Assembly (NCBI RefSeq): GCF_014295035.1
Contig: NZ_CP060404.1
Location: 6,116,501-6,180,500 of the forward strand
Reading direction: 5' to 3'
DNA length: 64,000 bases
DNA from: Streptomyces buecherae
GTDB taxonomy: Bacteria > Actinomycetota > Actinomycetes > Streptomycetales > Streptomycetaceae
Below are positions 26,135 through 34,403 of the stretch, piece by piece. The notes beneath the pieces were generated by a model. The model ran no database searches. It saw nothing but the letters and a program-made list of their open reading frames with translations, and had not been told where the DNA came from. The first letter of the stretch is position 1. Each line of letters opens with the position of its first letter. The translations under genes and the position numbers were made by a program.

Positions 26135-27460
26135 ATGCGGGCACGAGCGATACGGACCGTCGTGGTGGGAGCGACCGCGGTCGCCGCGCTGGGGGCCGCC
26201 GTGCTGACGGCGCCCGTCGCGGGCGCGACCGACGGCAGCCGAGGCGACGCGGCGCGGGACACCGGGCACGCGGCGACGCGGGCCGCGCTTGAGGCCCAGG
26301 TCGACGAGGCCGGCGTGCCCGGGGCGCTGGCGCAGGCGCGCGACGGGCGCGGGGTGTGGAACGGCGACGCGGGCGTGGCGAACCTGCGGACGGGCAAGCC
26401 GCGCGGCGAGCACGACCGGTACCGGATCGCCAGCATCACCAAGACGTTCACGGCCACCGTGCTCCTCCAGTTGCAGGCCGAGGGCAAGGTCGACCTGGAC
26501 GCGTCGGTCGACACCTACCTGCCGGGTGTCGTGCGCGGCAACGGCCACGACGGCCGCGCGATCACGGTCCGCCAACTCCTCAACCACACCAGCGGGATCT
26601 TCAACTACACCGCCGACCCGGACTTCGGCGAGACCTACCTGGGCGTGGGCTTCCTCAAGCACCGCTACGACACGCTGACGCCGCGCGAGGCCATCGCCAT
26701 CGCCATGCGCCACCAGCCCGACTTCGAGCCCGGGGCCGGCTGGAACTACTCCAACACCAACTACATGCTGGCCGGCCTGATCATCGAGAAGGTGACCGGC
26801 ACCCCGTACGCCACGCAGGTCAGGCAGCGCATCATCAAGCCGCTGGGGTTGCGCTCCACCACCCTGCCCGGCACCAGGGCGGGCATCCCGGGGCCGCACG
26901 GGCGCGGGTACAGCAAGTTCCCCGACGACCCGCGGGGCAAGATCCACGACACCACCCTGCTCAACCCCTCCTGGGGCTGGGCGGCCGGCGAGGCCATCTC
27001 CACCTCCGCCGACCTCAACCGCTTCTACGCCGCCCTCCTCCAGGGCAGGCTGCTGCCCCGCGCCGCGCTGGCCGAGATGAAGACCACGGTGCCGGTCGGT
27101 GACGACGTGCCGCTGCGGTACGGGCTCGGCGTGGCCGAGCTGCGCCTGTCCTGCGACACCACGGTCTGGGGCCACGACGGCGGCATCCCCGGCTCGTCCT
27201 CGTACGCCTTCTCCAGCGAGGACGCCCGCCACCAGATCGCGCTGAACCTCAACGCCGACTGGACGGGCCAGGGCATGGCCGTGGTCGACGCGGAGTTCTG
27301 CGCCACCACCGACGCCGCCGCCACCGACGCCGCTACCGAAGGCGCCACCCGCGCCGACGCCGCGCGCGGGGCCACCCCGAGGGGGAGCGAGCACCCGGTA
27401 CGCACCGTCGAGCGGGGCCGGCACGGCAGCCTGGCACCGCGGGTCAACGCGGCAGGATGA
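26135..27460 (+). CDS. Secreted serine hydrolase, beta-lactamase / D-Ala-D-Ala carboxypeptidase family
   Basis: A 441-aa class C beta-lactamase-fold enzyme (S12 family). It has a signal peptide (1-33, ending VAGA), then SITK (SxxK nucleophile motif, about residue 99-102), YSN (about 205) and HDGG (HxG type, about 347). Such proteins are D-alanyl-D-alanine carboxypeptidases or esterases acting on cell-wall peptides. The final 50-odd residues are an Ala/Thr/Asp-rich tail beyond the usual domain end. GTGA(T)-rich upstream sequence includes GAGAAGAGGG ahead of the ATG. Its 3' end overlaps that of the convergent gene by 17 bp. Real substrate not determined. Confidence 0.9.
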   Translation: MRARAIRTVVVGATAVAALGAAVLTAPVAGATDGSRGDAARDTGHAATRAALEAQVDEAGVPGALAQARDGRGVWNGDAGVANLRTGKPRGEHDRYRIASITKTFTATVLLQLQAEGKVDLDASVDTYLPGVVRGNGHDGRAITVRQLLNHTSGIFNYTADPDFGETYLGVGFLKHRYDTLTPREAIAIAMRHQPDFEPGAGWNYSNTNYMLAGLIIEKVTGTPYATQVRQRIIKPLGLRSTTLPGTRAGIPGPHGRGYSKFPDDPRGKIHDTTLLNPSWGWAAGEAISTSADLNRFYAALLQGRLLPRAALAEMKTTVPVGDDVPLRYGLGVAELRLSCDTTVWGHDGGIPGSSSYAFSSEDARHQIALNLNADWTGQGMAVVDAEFCATTDAAATDAATEGATRADAARGATPRGSEHPVRTVERGRHGSLAPRVNAAG

Positions 27461-28460
27461 CGACGGAGGCGGCGGGCTCGCGGTCGACGGACGCCATCAG
27501 CGCGGTCCGCACGATCGCGGCCTGCCGCTCCAGGCCGCCCCGCAACCGCCGCGCGGTGACCTGGATGGCCGTGATGCCAAGGCCCGCCAGGTGCTCGCGG
27601 CGGCACGCGTCGCGCGGCCAGGGCGCGCGCCCGTCCGCCTGCGGCTCGCGCGCCACCAGCTCGACGGCCACGGCCTGCCGCGGCCAGTAGGCGTCGACGC
27701 CGGCCAGGTACGCGCCACCGGGCAGGCACAGCCCCACGTTCCACAGCGGCTCCGGCAGGCGGTACTCGCGCACCATCCGGTAGAGCAGCCCCTCGGCGAC
27801 CGCGCGGCCCTCGGCCATCAGGCCCTCGATCGCGCCCGCCACCTGCGGCTGGTCCAGCAGGCGGGCCAAGGCCAACTCCCGTACCAGGGCGCCCGCCTCG
27901 CAGTGTTTGCCGCGCACCGCCTCCACCAGCACCGCGCGGACCTCGTCGGCGCTGCGCAGGCTGCCGACGAGGTCCGCGAGCGCGCGCGGCACCGGGGCCA
28001 CCGGCAGGCCGGCGACGTGTTGCGGGCGGGGGAGCGCGGCCGTGCGCAGCAGGTGGACGAAGGCCGTCGAGCGCGGTCGCCACGCGTGGTCCACCAGGAC
28101 GTCGATGCGGTCGAGGCCGGCCAGCGGCGGCAGCGTGGTGAACCCGTGCAGCGCGAGCGCCGCCGCCCCGGTCACCACGGCCGGCGGGCGCGGCCCCGGC
28201 CCCGCGCCCGGTGGCGCCGCGTACAGCAGCGCGGCCTCCGCCCGCTCCTCGCCGCTGGGTCGGCCCGGATGCAACAGGTAGACGCCCGGCAGGAGTTGTT
28301 GCCAGGGGCCGCCGGCCCGGCCGCGCTCGGCGACCAGGGCCGCCGGCACCCCGTGCTCCCGCAACTGGCGCTCCGTCAGGACGCGGCGCTGGGTGGCGGA
28401 CAGGTGGCCGAGGGGGCGAGGCGCGGCGGAGTCGCGCGGGGCGGTGAAGTCAGCAGTCAT
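27444..28460 (-). CDS. AbiEi-like N-terminal domain plus DUF559-like nuclease-fold domain
   Basis: A 338-aa cytoplasmic protein. Residues about 20-75 (TQRRVLTERQLREHGVPA, then a basic helix and LLPGVYLLHPG) match the winged-helix opening of AbiEi-type antitoxins. The C-terminal 100 residues (AYLAGVDAYWPRQAVAVELV, then RREHLAGLGITAIQVTARRL) resemble the DUF559/Vsr-like nuclease fold. Such proteins are common and usually solitary in actinobacteria. No AbiEii nucleotidyltransferase toxin lies beside it, so a type IV toxin-antitoxin pair is not supported here. The ATG at 28460 is preferred; the frame is open further but has no RBS there. Function unknown. Confidence 0.75.
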   Translation of the reverse strand: MTADFTAPRDSAAPRPLGHLSATQRRVLTERQLREHGVPAALVAERGRAGGPWQQLLPGVYLLHPGRPSGEERAEAALLYAAPPGAGPGPRPPAVVTGAAALALHGFTTLPPLAGLDRIDVLVDHAWRPRSTAFVHLLRTAALPRPQHVAGLPVAPVPRALADLVGSLRSADEVRAVLVEAVRGKHCEAGALVRELALARLLDQPQVAGAIEGLMAEGRAVAEGLLYRMVREYRLPEPLWNVGLCLPGGAYLAGVDAYWPRQAVAVELVAREPQADGRAPWPRDACRREHLAGLGITAIQVTARRLRGGLERQAAIVRTALMASVDREPAASVVILPR

Positions 28461-28855
28461 GCCCCGCAGGTTCCCGCGCCCACGGCGGCGGGTCAGCGCC
28501 GTGACAGAACTGACGGAGAATTGGTACAACACTGCACCAAAGCGCAAAAGTTCGAGCATCGCTGACATATTCGGGCGGGCGCGGCGGGGGACGCCGTACG
28601 AACCTCGTCCGCCGCGCCGCGCGACGCCGGCCCGCCAGCCGCCACAGGCCACAGGCCACAGGCCGCGCCCGCCGCCCGTCACCCGCCATAGCGACCCTCC
28701 GCCACGGCGACGACCCGCCACGGCGACCACCCACCACACGCCACGGGGCCGGCCGGGGAAGGATCCCCGGCCGGCCCCGACCGACCAGCGGCGGCACGCC
28801 GCGCGCGGCTACGGCACTTGCGCTACCCGCGCCACCCGCGCCACCCGTGCCGCGC
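28461..28855. other. Intergenic region with promoter-like and repeat sequence
   Basis: Bases 28500-28575 are comparatively AT-rich and probably hold the promoter of the AbiEi-like gene. A 7-bp repeat CACAGGC occurs three times at 28643-28663, followed by irregular cgccacggcgac repeats to 28745. The pepN terminator lies at 28744-28779. Confidence 0.5.
28744..28779. terminator. Terminator downstream of second pepN
   Basis: CGGGGCCGGCCGGGGA (28744-28759) pairs perfectly with 28764-28779 across the 4-nt loop AGGA. It lies 77 bp after the pepN stop on the minus strand. Confidence 0.75.
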
Positions 28856-31444
28856 TCAGGCGGCGTCGCAGGACTGGGCGCGCACCGCGCGCGCCAGGTC
28901 GTCGCGGCCCTCGGCGACCAGCCGGCGCAGGGCCGGGGCGGCGTCCGGGTGCTCGGTCAGCCAGCCCTCGACGGCGTCCAGCGTGGCCTGATCGCCCTGC
29001 TGGATCGGGAACAGGCCCGTCACGATGGACATGCCGATCTCGATGGACCGCTCCTGCCACACCCGCTCCAGGGCCGCCAGGTACCGGGGCGCGAACGGGG
29101 CGAGCAGCGCGCGCTGGTGCGACTGCCCGAAGCCCGCGATGGTGGCCTCCACCAGCGCGTTGGACAGCTCGTCGCGCTCCACGACCGACGTCCATGCCGC
29201 GGCCTTGACCTCGGCCGACGGGCGCGCGGTCAGGCAGCGCACCTGGTGCCGCTTGCCGGACGCGGTGTCGTCGCGGGCCAGCTCGGCGTCGATGCGCTCC
29301 GCGTCGGCGGCGCCGTGCGCGGCGAGCTGGGCCAGGAACGTCCAGCGCAGCTCCTGGTCCACGTCCAGGCCGTCGATCTTCGCGTTGCCGGCGAGCAGGC
29401 CGTCCAGAAGTTGGAGGTCGGCCTCGGCGGAGGCGGCGCCGGCGAAGAAGCGGGCCCAGGCCAGTTGGTGGCCGCTGCCCGGCTCCGCCTGCCGCAGCTC
29501 GCGCAGTGCGCCCTGGGCCAGCGCCTGCCCGGCGGACTCGCGCGAGGCGGGCGCCGTGTAGTGGGCCAGCGCCGAGCCGGCCCACGACTGCACCATCTGC
29601 AACACGCCGATGTCGGTCTCGGTGCCGGCGAACGCCTCGACCAGGGCGAGGAAGTCGCGGGCCGGCATGAGCGCGTCCCGGGTCAGGTTCCACAGCGCGG
29701 ACCAGCACAGGGCGCGCGCCATGGGGTCGGTCAGCTCGCCGAGGTGCCCGCGCAGGGTGGCGAGCGACCCCTCGTCGAAGCGAATCTTGCAGTACGTCAG
29801 GTCCTCGTCGTTGACCAGGATCAGGTCGGGCCGCTCCAGGCCGGCCAGCTCGCCGACGACGGTGCGCGGGCCCGCCACGTCCACCTCGGCCCGCGCGTAC
29901 CGGGTCAGGGCGCCGTCCGCGCGCCGGTAGAGGCCGACGGCCACGCGGTGCGGGCGCAGCGTCGGGTGCGCGTCGGCGGCCTCCTGGCCCACGGCCAGCT
30001 CGGTGATCGTGCCGTGGGCGTCGTAGGTGGCCTGCGGGGTGAGCGCGTTGACGCCGGTGGTCTGGAGCCAGGCCGCGGACCAGGCGGCCATGTCCCGGCC
30101 CGAGGTCTCGTGCAGCACCGAGAGCAGGTCGCCCAGGGTGGTGTTGCCGTAGGCGTGGCGCTTGAAGTAGCGGCGGGCGCCCTCGAGGAACGCCTCCTCG
30201 CCGACGTAGGCGACCAGTTGCTTGAGCACCGAGGCGCCCTTGGCGTACGTGATGCCGTCGAAGTTGAGCTTGGCGTCCTCCAGGTCCCGGATGTCGGCGG
30301 TGACCGGGTGCGTGGAGGAGAGCTGGTCGGCCCGGTAGGCCCAGCTCTTGCGGCGGTTGGCGAAGGTGATCCAGCCGTCGGTGAAGCGGGTGGCGCCGAC
30401 CAGCGCGTAGGCGCCCATGAAGTCGGCGAAGGACTCCTTGAGCCACAGGTCGTCCCACCACTCCATGGTGACCAGGTCGCCGAACCACATGTGGGCCATC
30501 TCGTGCAGCAGGGTGTTGCTGCGGGCCTCGTACGACGCCTGGGTGACCTTGCCGCGGAAGATGTACTCCTCGCGGAAGGTGACGCAGCCCGGGTTCTCCA
30601 TCGCGCCGATGTTGTACTCGGGCACGAACGCCTGGTCGTACTTGCCGAACGGGTACGGGAAGTCGAACCGCTCGTGGAAGAAGTCGAGCCCCTGCTTGGT
30701 GACGGTGAAGATGTCGTCCGCGTCGAAGTGCCTGGCCAGGCCCTTGCGGCAGAGCGCGCCCAGCGGGATCTCCAGCGTGCTGCCGTCGGGCAGGGCGCGG
30801 CTGTAGTGATCGCGCTCGTAGTGGTACGGGCCGGCGACGACGGCGGTGATGTACGTGGAGATCGGCTTGGTCGGTACGAAGCGGGTGTGCGTGCCGCCGC
30901 CTTCGGCCGGCGTGCTCTCGCCGTCCCGGTCGCCGTTGCTGAGCACCGTCCATCCCTCGGGCGCGGTCACCGCGAAGGTGAAGGGGGCCTTCAGGTCCGG
31001 CTGCTCGAAGTTGGCGAAGACCCGGCGCGAGTCGGCCGGCTCGAAGTGCGTGTAGAGGTAGACCTCGCCGTCCTCGGGGTCCACGAAGCGGTGCAGGCCC
31101 TGCCCGGTCTTGCTGTACGCGCAGCGCGCGTCCACGGTCAGCGTGTTCTCGGCTGCCAGGCCGGTCAGCGCGATCCGGGAGCCGTCGTAGACCTCGGCCA
31201 CGTCCAGCGCGCGCCCGTTCAGGGTGAGGGAGGTGATCGAGGGAGCGAGCAGGTCCGCGAAGGAGTCGGCGCCCTCGGTGGCGCAGCGGAACCGGATGGT
31301 GGTGACCGAGCGGAAGGTGCGCGGCCCGTCGCCCTCGTGGGCTCCGACAGCGCTGCGCACGTCGAGCGCGATGTCGTACGCGTCCACGGTGAGCAGGTCG
31401 GCCCGGATACGGGCCTCTTCACGGGTCAGGTTCTCACCGGGCAC
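28856..31444 (-). CDS. pepN: Aminopeptidase N (M1 zinc metallopeptidase), copy 2
   Basis: An 862-aa M1 aminopeptidase, paralogous to the one at 16393-18999. GAMEN is at 280-284, zinc site HEMAH at 314-318 and third ligand E337 in LKESF, so it should be active. The opening VPGENLTREEA is nearly identical to copy 1, and GAGGGAG upstream supports the GTG at 31444, although the frame extends to 31618. Inside, the sequences have drifted clearly. Copy 2 has a longer insert near residue 32-45 and 170-190. Two intact cytosolic aminopeptidases within 13 kb suggest old duplication with differing substrate range. It ends before a strong terminator. Confidence 0.95.
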   Translation of the reverse strand: MPGENLTREEARIRADLLTVDAYDIALDVRSAVGAHEGDGPRTFRSVTTIRFRCATEGADSFADLLAPSITSLTLNGRALDVAEVYDGSRIALTGLAAENTLTVDARCAYSKTGQGLHRFVDPEDGEVYLYTHFEPADSRRVFANFEQPDLKAPFTFAVTAPEGWTVLSNGDRDGESTPAEGGGTHTRFVPTKPISTYITAVVAGPYHYERDHYSRALPDGSTLEIPLGALCRKGLARHFDADDIFTVTKQGLDFFHERFDFPYPFGKYDQAFVPEYNIGAMENPGCVTFREEYIFRGKVTQASYEARSNTLLHEMAHMWFGDLVTMEWWDDLWLKESFADFMGAYALVGATRFTDGWITFANRRKSWAYRADQLSSTHPVTADIRDLEDAKLNFDGITYAKGASVLKQLVAYVGEEAFLEGARRYFKRHAYGNTTLGDLLSVLHETSGRDMAAWSAAWLQTTGVNALTPQATYDAHGTITELAVGQEAADAHPTLRPHRVAVGLYRRADGALTRYARAEVDVAGPRTVVGELAGLERPDLILVNDEDLTYCKIRFDEGSLATLRGHLGELTDPMARALCWSALWNLTRDALMPARDFLALVEAFAGTETDIGVLQMVQSWAGSALAHYTAPASRESAGQALAQGALRELRQAEPGSGHQLAWARFFAGAASAEADLQLLDGLLAGNAKIDGLDVDQELRWTFLAQLAAHGAADAERIDAELARDDTASGKRHQVRCLTARPSAEVKAAAWTSVVERDELSNALVEATIAGFGQSHQRALLAPFAPRYLAALERVWQERSIEIGMSIVTGLFPIQQGDQATLDAVEGWLTEHPDAAPALRRLVAEGRDDLARAVRAQSCDAA

Positions 31445-31774
31445 GACGGGACTCCCTCGTCTTCGTCTCATGTGTAGGTCAGCAGGAATCATTTCATGCG
31501 TGATGCACAGAGGTGATAAAGGGAGGGAATGGAAGCTGGTGACGCCCGGGGGGCGCGCCGCGGCGGTGCCGTGGACGGGTGCGGCGGGACCCGTGGGACG
31601 TGTGGGAGGGTCGGGCACGACAGGGCCCCCACGCGCGTCGATCGCGTGGGGGCCCTGCCTTTTTCCGCCCGCCTACGTGAAGGGTGAGAAGACGATCACG
31701 TCAGCAGGAGGTCGGGGGCGGCCGGTGCGCGTCAGCCGGCGGCGTGCCGCCCGCGCTTCCGCCTCGGCCGCGGC
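31445..31774. other. 330-bp spacer between pepN copy 2 and sod
   Basis: No gene. It contains the pepN promoter region near 31470-31520 (relatively AT-rich) and the terminator at 31621-31657. Confidence 0.5.
31621..31657. terminator. Strong terminator downstream of sod
   Basis: CAGGGCCCCCACGCG (31621-31635) pairs perfectly with 31643-31657. A T run (CCTTTTT) follows on the plus strand. Confidence 0.75.
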
Positions 31775-32416
31775 TCAGGGGGCGAGCAGCAGGTTGCCGG
31801 CCCGCTCGGTGGCGGAGCGGTAGCGCTTGGCCACGTCCTGCCAGTTGACGACCTGCCACATCGCCTCGATGAAGTCCACCTTCTGGTTCTTGTACTGCAG
31901 GTAGAAGGCGTGCTCCCAGGCGTCGAAGACCAGGATGGGCACCGAGCCCTGGCCGACGTTGCCCTGGTGGTCGTAGACCTGCTCGACCACGAGCCGGCCG
32001 CTGACCGGCTCGTACGCCAGCACGCCCCAGCCCGAACCCTGGGTGGTGGCCGCCGCCTTGGTCAGGTGGGCCTTGAACTTCGCGAAGGAGCCGAAGGACT
32101 CGGTGATGGCGTCGGCCAGGTCGCCCACGCCGTCCTTGTCCAGCGGCTCGCCGCCGCCCTCACCGGTCATGTTGTGCCAGTAGATGCTGTGCAGGATGTG
32201 CCCGGACAAGTGGAAGGCCAGGTTCTTCTCCAGGCCGTTGATCGCGCCCCACTGGTCCTTGTCCCGCGCCTCCGCGAGCTGCTCCACGGTGTCGTTGGCG
32301 CCCTTGACGTAGGCGGCGTGGTGCTTGTCGTGGTGCAGCTCGATGATCTCGGGGCTGATCACCGGTGCCAGCGCCGCGTAGTCGTACGGAAGTTCAGGAA
32401 GTGTGTAGATGGCCAT
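31775..32416 (-). CDS. sodF: Iron/manganese-family superoxide dismutase
   Basis: A 213-aa Fe/Mn superoxide dismutase converting superoxide to oxygen and hydrogen peroxide in the cytoplasm. Metal ligands are visible: His in ELHHDKHH (about 27), His in LSGHILH (about 75), and Asp and His in DAWEHAFY (about 165-170). Streptomycetes have a nickel enzyme (SodN) and an iron enzyme (SodF), with SodF shut off by nickel through Nur. The Nur-type box at 32436-32452, just upstream of the start, supports naming it sodF. GGAGGG precedes the ATG. It is a single-gene unit bounded by hairpins. Confidence 0.93.
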   Translation of the reverse strand: MAIYTLPELPYDYAALAPVISPEIIELHHDKHHAAYVKGANDTVEQLAEARDKDQWGAINGLEKNLAFHLSGHILHSIYWHNMTGEGGGEPLDKDGVGDLADAITESFGSFAKFKAHLTKAAATTQGSGWGVLAYEPVSGRLVVEQVYDHQGNVGQGSVPILVFDAWEHAFYLQYKNQKVDFIEAMWQVVNWQDVAKRYRSATERAGNLLLAP

Positions 32417-32435
32417 GCCGAGCCCTCCGACTGCT

Positions 32436-32452
32436 TATTGCAATTAACTTGC
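32436..32452. promoter_or_regulatory. Nur-type nickel-response operator at sodF
   Basis: TTGCAA-TTAAC-TTGCAG fits the Nur box form (tTGCaa-N5-ttGCAA) known from the sodF promoter of S. coelicolor. It lies 20-36 bp upstream of the start codon, so nickel-bound Nur should block transcription. Confidence 0.75.
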
Positions 32453-32601
32453 AGGTGCACGCTACCAGCAAGACCATTTCACGCCACGGACCGGCGTTGA
32501 CCTGGTCCAAAAGACGGAGGCGGGGTGGTCCCCCGGTCTGAGGGGCCGTCCCGCCTCCGGCGTACGCCACCACCTCGTCAGGCGGGGCCGCGCACAACGC
32601 G

Positions 32602-32646
32602 CCGGCGCCGTCCGGGCCCGCTTCGAGCGGGCCCGGACGGCGCCGG
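32602..32646. terminator. 21-bp-stem terminator after permease 1
   Basis: Bases 32602-32622 pair perfectly with 32626-32646 around a TCG loop. It lies 27 bp downstream of the first permease stop on the minus strand. Confidence 0.8.
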
Positions 32647-32672
32647 GATGGATCAGTCGAAAGAGTGCCGCG

Positions 32673-34262
32673 CTAGCTGTTCGGCGCGTCCTTGGGCGCC
32701 TCGGTGGTGCCGTCGCCGGAGCCGCCGGAGCCGCCGGAGCTGCCGGAGCTGCCGGAGCTGCCGGTGGTGCCGACGGGGTCGTTGTGGTCGGCCTTGGCGG
32801 CGGCCACCACGGCGGCGGCGTTCACGCCCCCGGCCTGGCCGGCCGCGCGCTGCCGGACGTAGCCGATGATGGCGAAGACCACCGCGAGCCCGGCGGTGAA
32901 GAAGAGCTGCGTCCGGGTGTCGTCCTCGCGGAGCATCAGCAGCAGCACGCCGACCGTGCCGATCAGCGCCACCCAGGTCAGGTACGGGAAGAGCCACATG
33001 CGCACGATGAGCTTGTCCGGCGCCTCGCGCTCCAACTGGCGCCGCATGCGCAGTTGGGCCGCGGCGATGAAGCCCCACACCACGAGCACGGCCGCGCCGA
33101 CCATGTTCAGCAGCCACTTGAAGATCGTCTCGGGCCACCAGTAGTTGAACAGCACCGCCAGGAAGCCGAACGCGGCCGAGGCGACCACCGCGCGGCGCGG
33201 CACCCGGTTGCTGACCGTCTTCAGGAAGCGCGGCCCCTGGTCGCGCGCGACCAGCGAGAACGCCATGCGCGAGGCGCCGTAGATGTTGGCGTTCATCGCC
33301 GAGAGCAGCGCGATCAGCACGATGACGTTCATCGTGTCGCCGGCCGCCGGGATGTCGATGTGGTTCAGCACCGCCACGTACGGGCCGTCGTTGACCACCG
33401 CCATGTCGTCCCACGGGATGAGCGTGACGATGACCAGCATCGAGCCGACGTAGAAGAGGCCGATCCGCCACATCGCAGTGCGCACGGCCTTGGCGACGCC
33501 CTTGCGGGGGTGCTCGGACTCGGCGGCGGCGATGGTGACCGTCTCCAGGCCACCGAAGGCGAACACCGAGGCCAGCAGGCCGACGACCAGGCCGTCCACG
33601 CCGTTGGGCAGGAAGCCGCCGTCGCCGGTGAGGTTGTCGGTGCCCGGCGCGTCGGTGCCGGGCAGCGCGCCCATGATGGCCAGGACGCCGAGGATCAGGA
33701 AGGCGGCGATCGCGGCGACCTTGAGGGCGGCGAACCAGAACTCGAACTCGCCGAAGTTGCTCACCGCCGCCAGGTTGGTGCCGGTGAACACCACCATGAA
33801 CAGGGCGACCCACATCCAGGACTCGGTGTCCGGGAACCAGCCCACCATGATGTCGGCGGCGCCGATGGCCTCCGCGGCCACCGCCACGCACAGCAGCATC
33901 CAGAACATCCAGCCGGCGGTGAACCCGGCCCAGGGGCCGAGCGAGCGCTCGGCGTGCACCGAGAACGAGCCGGACGCCGGATTGGCCGCGGCCATCTCGC
34001 CCAGCATCCGCATGACCAGCATCACCAGCAGGCCCGAGGCGGCGTACGCCAGGACGATGGCCGGCCCCGCCGCGCGGATGCCGGCACCGGAGCCCACGAA
34101 CAGGCCCGCACCGATGACGCCACCCAGCGCGATCATCGACAGATGTCGCTGCTTGAGACCGTGGCCAAGATTGACACTGTCGGTCGCGGCGGCTTCGTTG
34201 CCGTCCGTTACCTCTTTGGTTGGCTCGCGCTCCGATGCGGGGAACGCGGGGGTCCGCTTCAT
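32673..34262 (-). CDS. Amino-acid permease, APC family, copy 1 (GabP-like)
   Basis: A 529-aa amino-acid permease of the APC superfamily with about 12 membrane helices. A polar N terminus of about 35 residues precedes LKQRHLSMIALGGVIGAGLF, the hallmark first helix of amino-acid permeases close to GabP and AnsP. The C terminus adds a Ser/Gly-rich tail (GSSGSSGSSGGSGGSG-like) encoded by six 9-bp repeats at 32716-32769. Substrate is not readable; gamma-aminobutyrate or another amino acid is likely. It is the first of three paralogues in this strand, the others being at 34404 and 36865. Paired inverted repeats just upstream (34326-34362) may control it. Confidence 0.88.
   Translation of the reverse strand: MKRTPAFPASEREPTKEVTDGNEAAATDSVNLGHGLKQRHLSMIALGGVIGAGLFVGSGAGIRAAGPAIVLAYAASGLLVMLVMRMLGEMAAANPASGSFSVHAERSLGPWAGFTAGWMFWMLLCVAVAAEAIGAADIMVGWFPDTESWMWVALFMVVFTGTNLAAVSNFGEFEFWFAALKVAAIAAFLILGVLAIMGALPGTDAPGTDNLTGDGGFLPNGVDGLVVGLLASVFAFGGLETVTIAAAESEHPRKGVAKAVRTAMWRIGLFYVGSMLVIVTLIPWDDMAVVNDGPYVAVLNHIDIPAAGDTMNVIVLIALLSAMNANIYGASRMAFSLVARDQGPRFLKTVSNRVPRRAVVASAAFGFLAVLFNYWWPETIFKWLLNMVGAAVLVVWGFIAAAQLRMRRQLEREAPDKLIVRMWLFPYLTWVALIGTVGVLLLMLREDDTRTQLFFTAGLAVVFAIIGYVRQRAAGQAGGVNAAAVVAAAKADHNDPVGTTGSSGSSGSSGGSGGSGDGTTEAPKDAPNS
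32716..32769. repeat. 9-bp coding tandem repeat in permease tail
   Basis: Six units of ccggag(c/t)(c/t)g type at 32716, 32725, 32734, 32743, 32752 and 32761. They encode the Ser/Gly tail of the permease. The last unit is diverged. Confidence 0.75.
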
Positions 34263-34325
34263 GGTGATAAAGGTCCAGTCCGTGAGAGCCCTGACGTGCG
34301 CATGAAGCTGCCAGTGTGGGGCCGG

Positions 34326-34362
34326 TGTCCGCTCAGGACAACAGTTCGGACAGCCCTGTCCG
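34326..34362. promoter_or_regulatory. Two adjacent TGTCC/GGACA inverted repeats
   Basis: TGTCC-GCTCA-GGACA (34326-34340) is followed 6 bp later by CGGACAG-CC-CTGTCCG (34347-34362). They share half-sites and sit 64-100 bp before permease 1. The regulator is unknown. Confidence 0.45.
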
Positions 34363-34403
34363 ATATGCAGACGGCATCGTTACGTTGCGTGCCCGACCGA
34401 TCG

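Noticed and set aside
27444..28460. Type IV toxin-antitoxin pair
   Set aside because: No AbiEii-like toxin gene lies beside the AbiEi-like gene.
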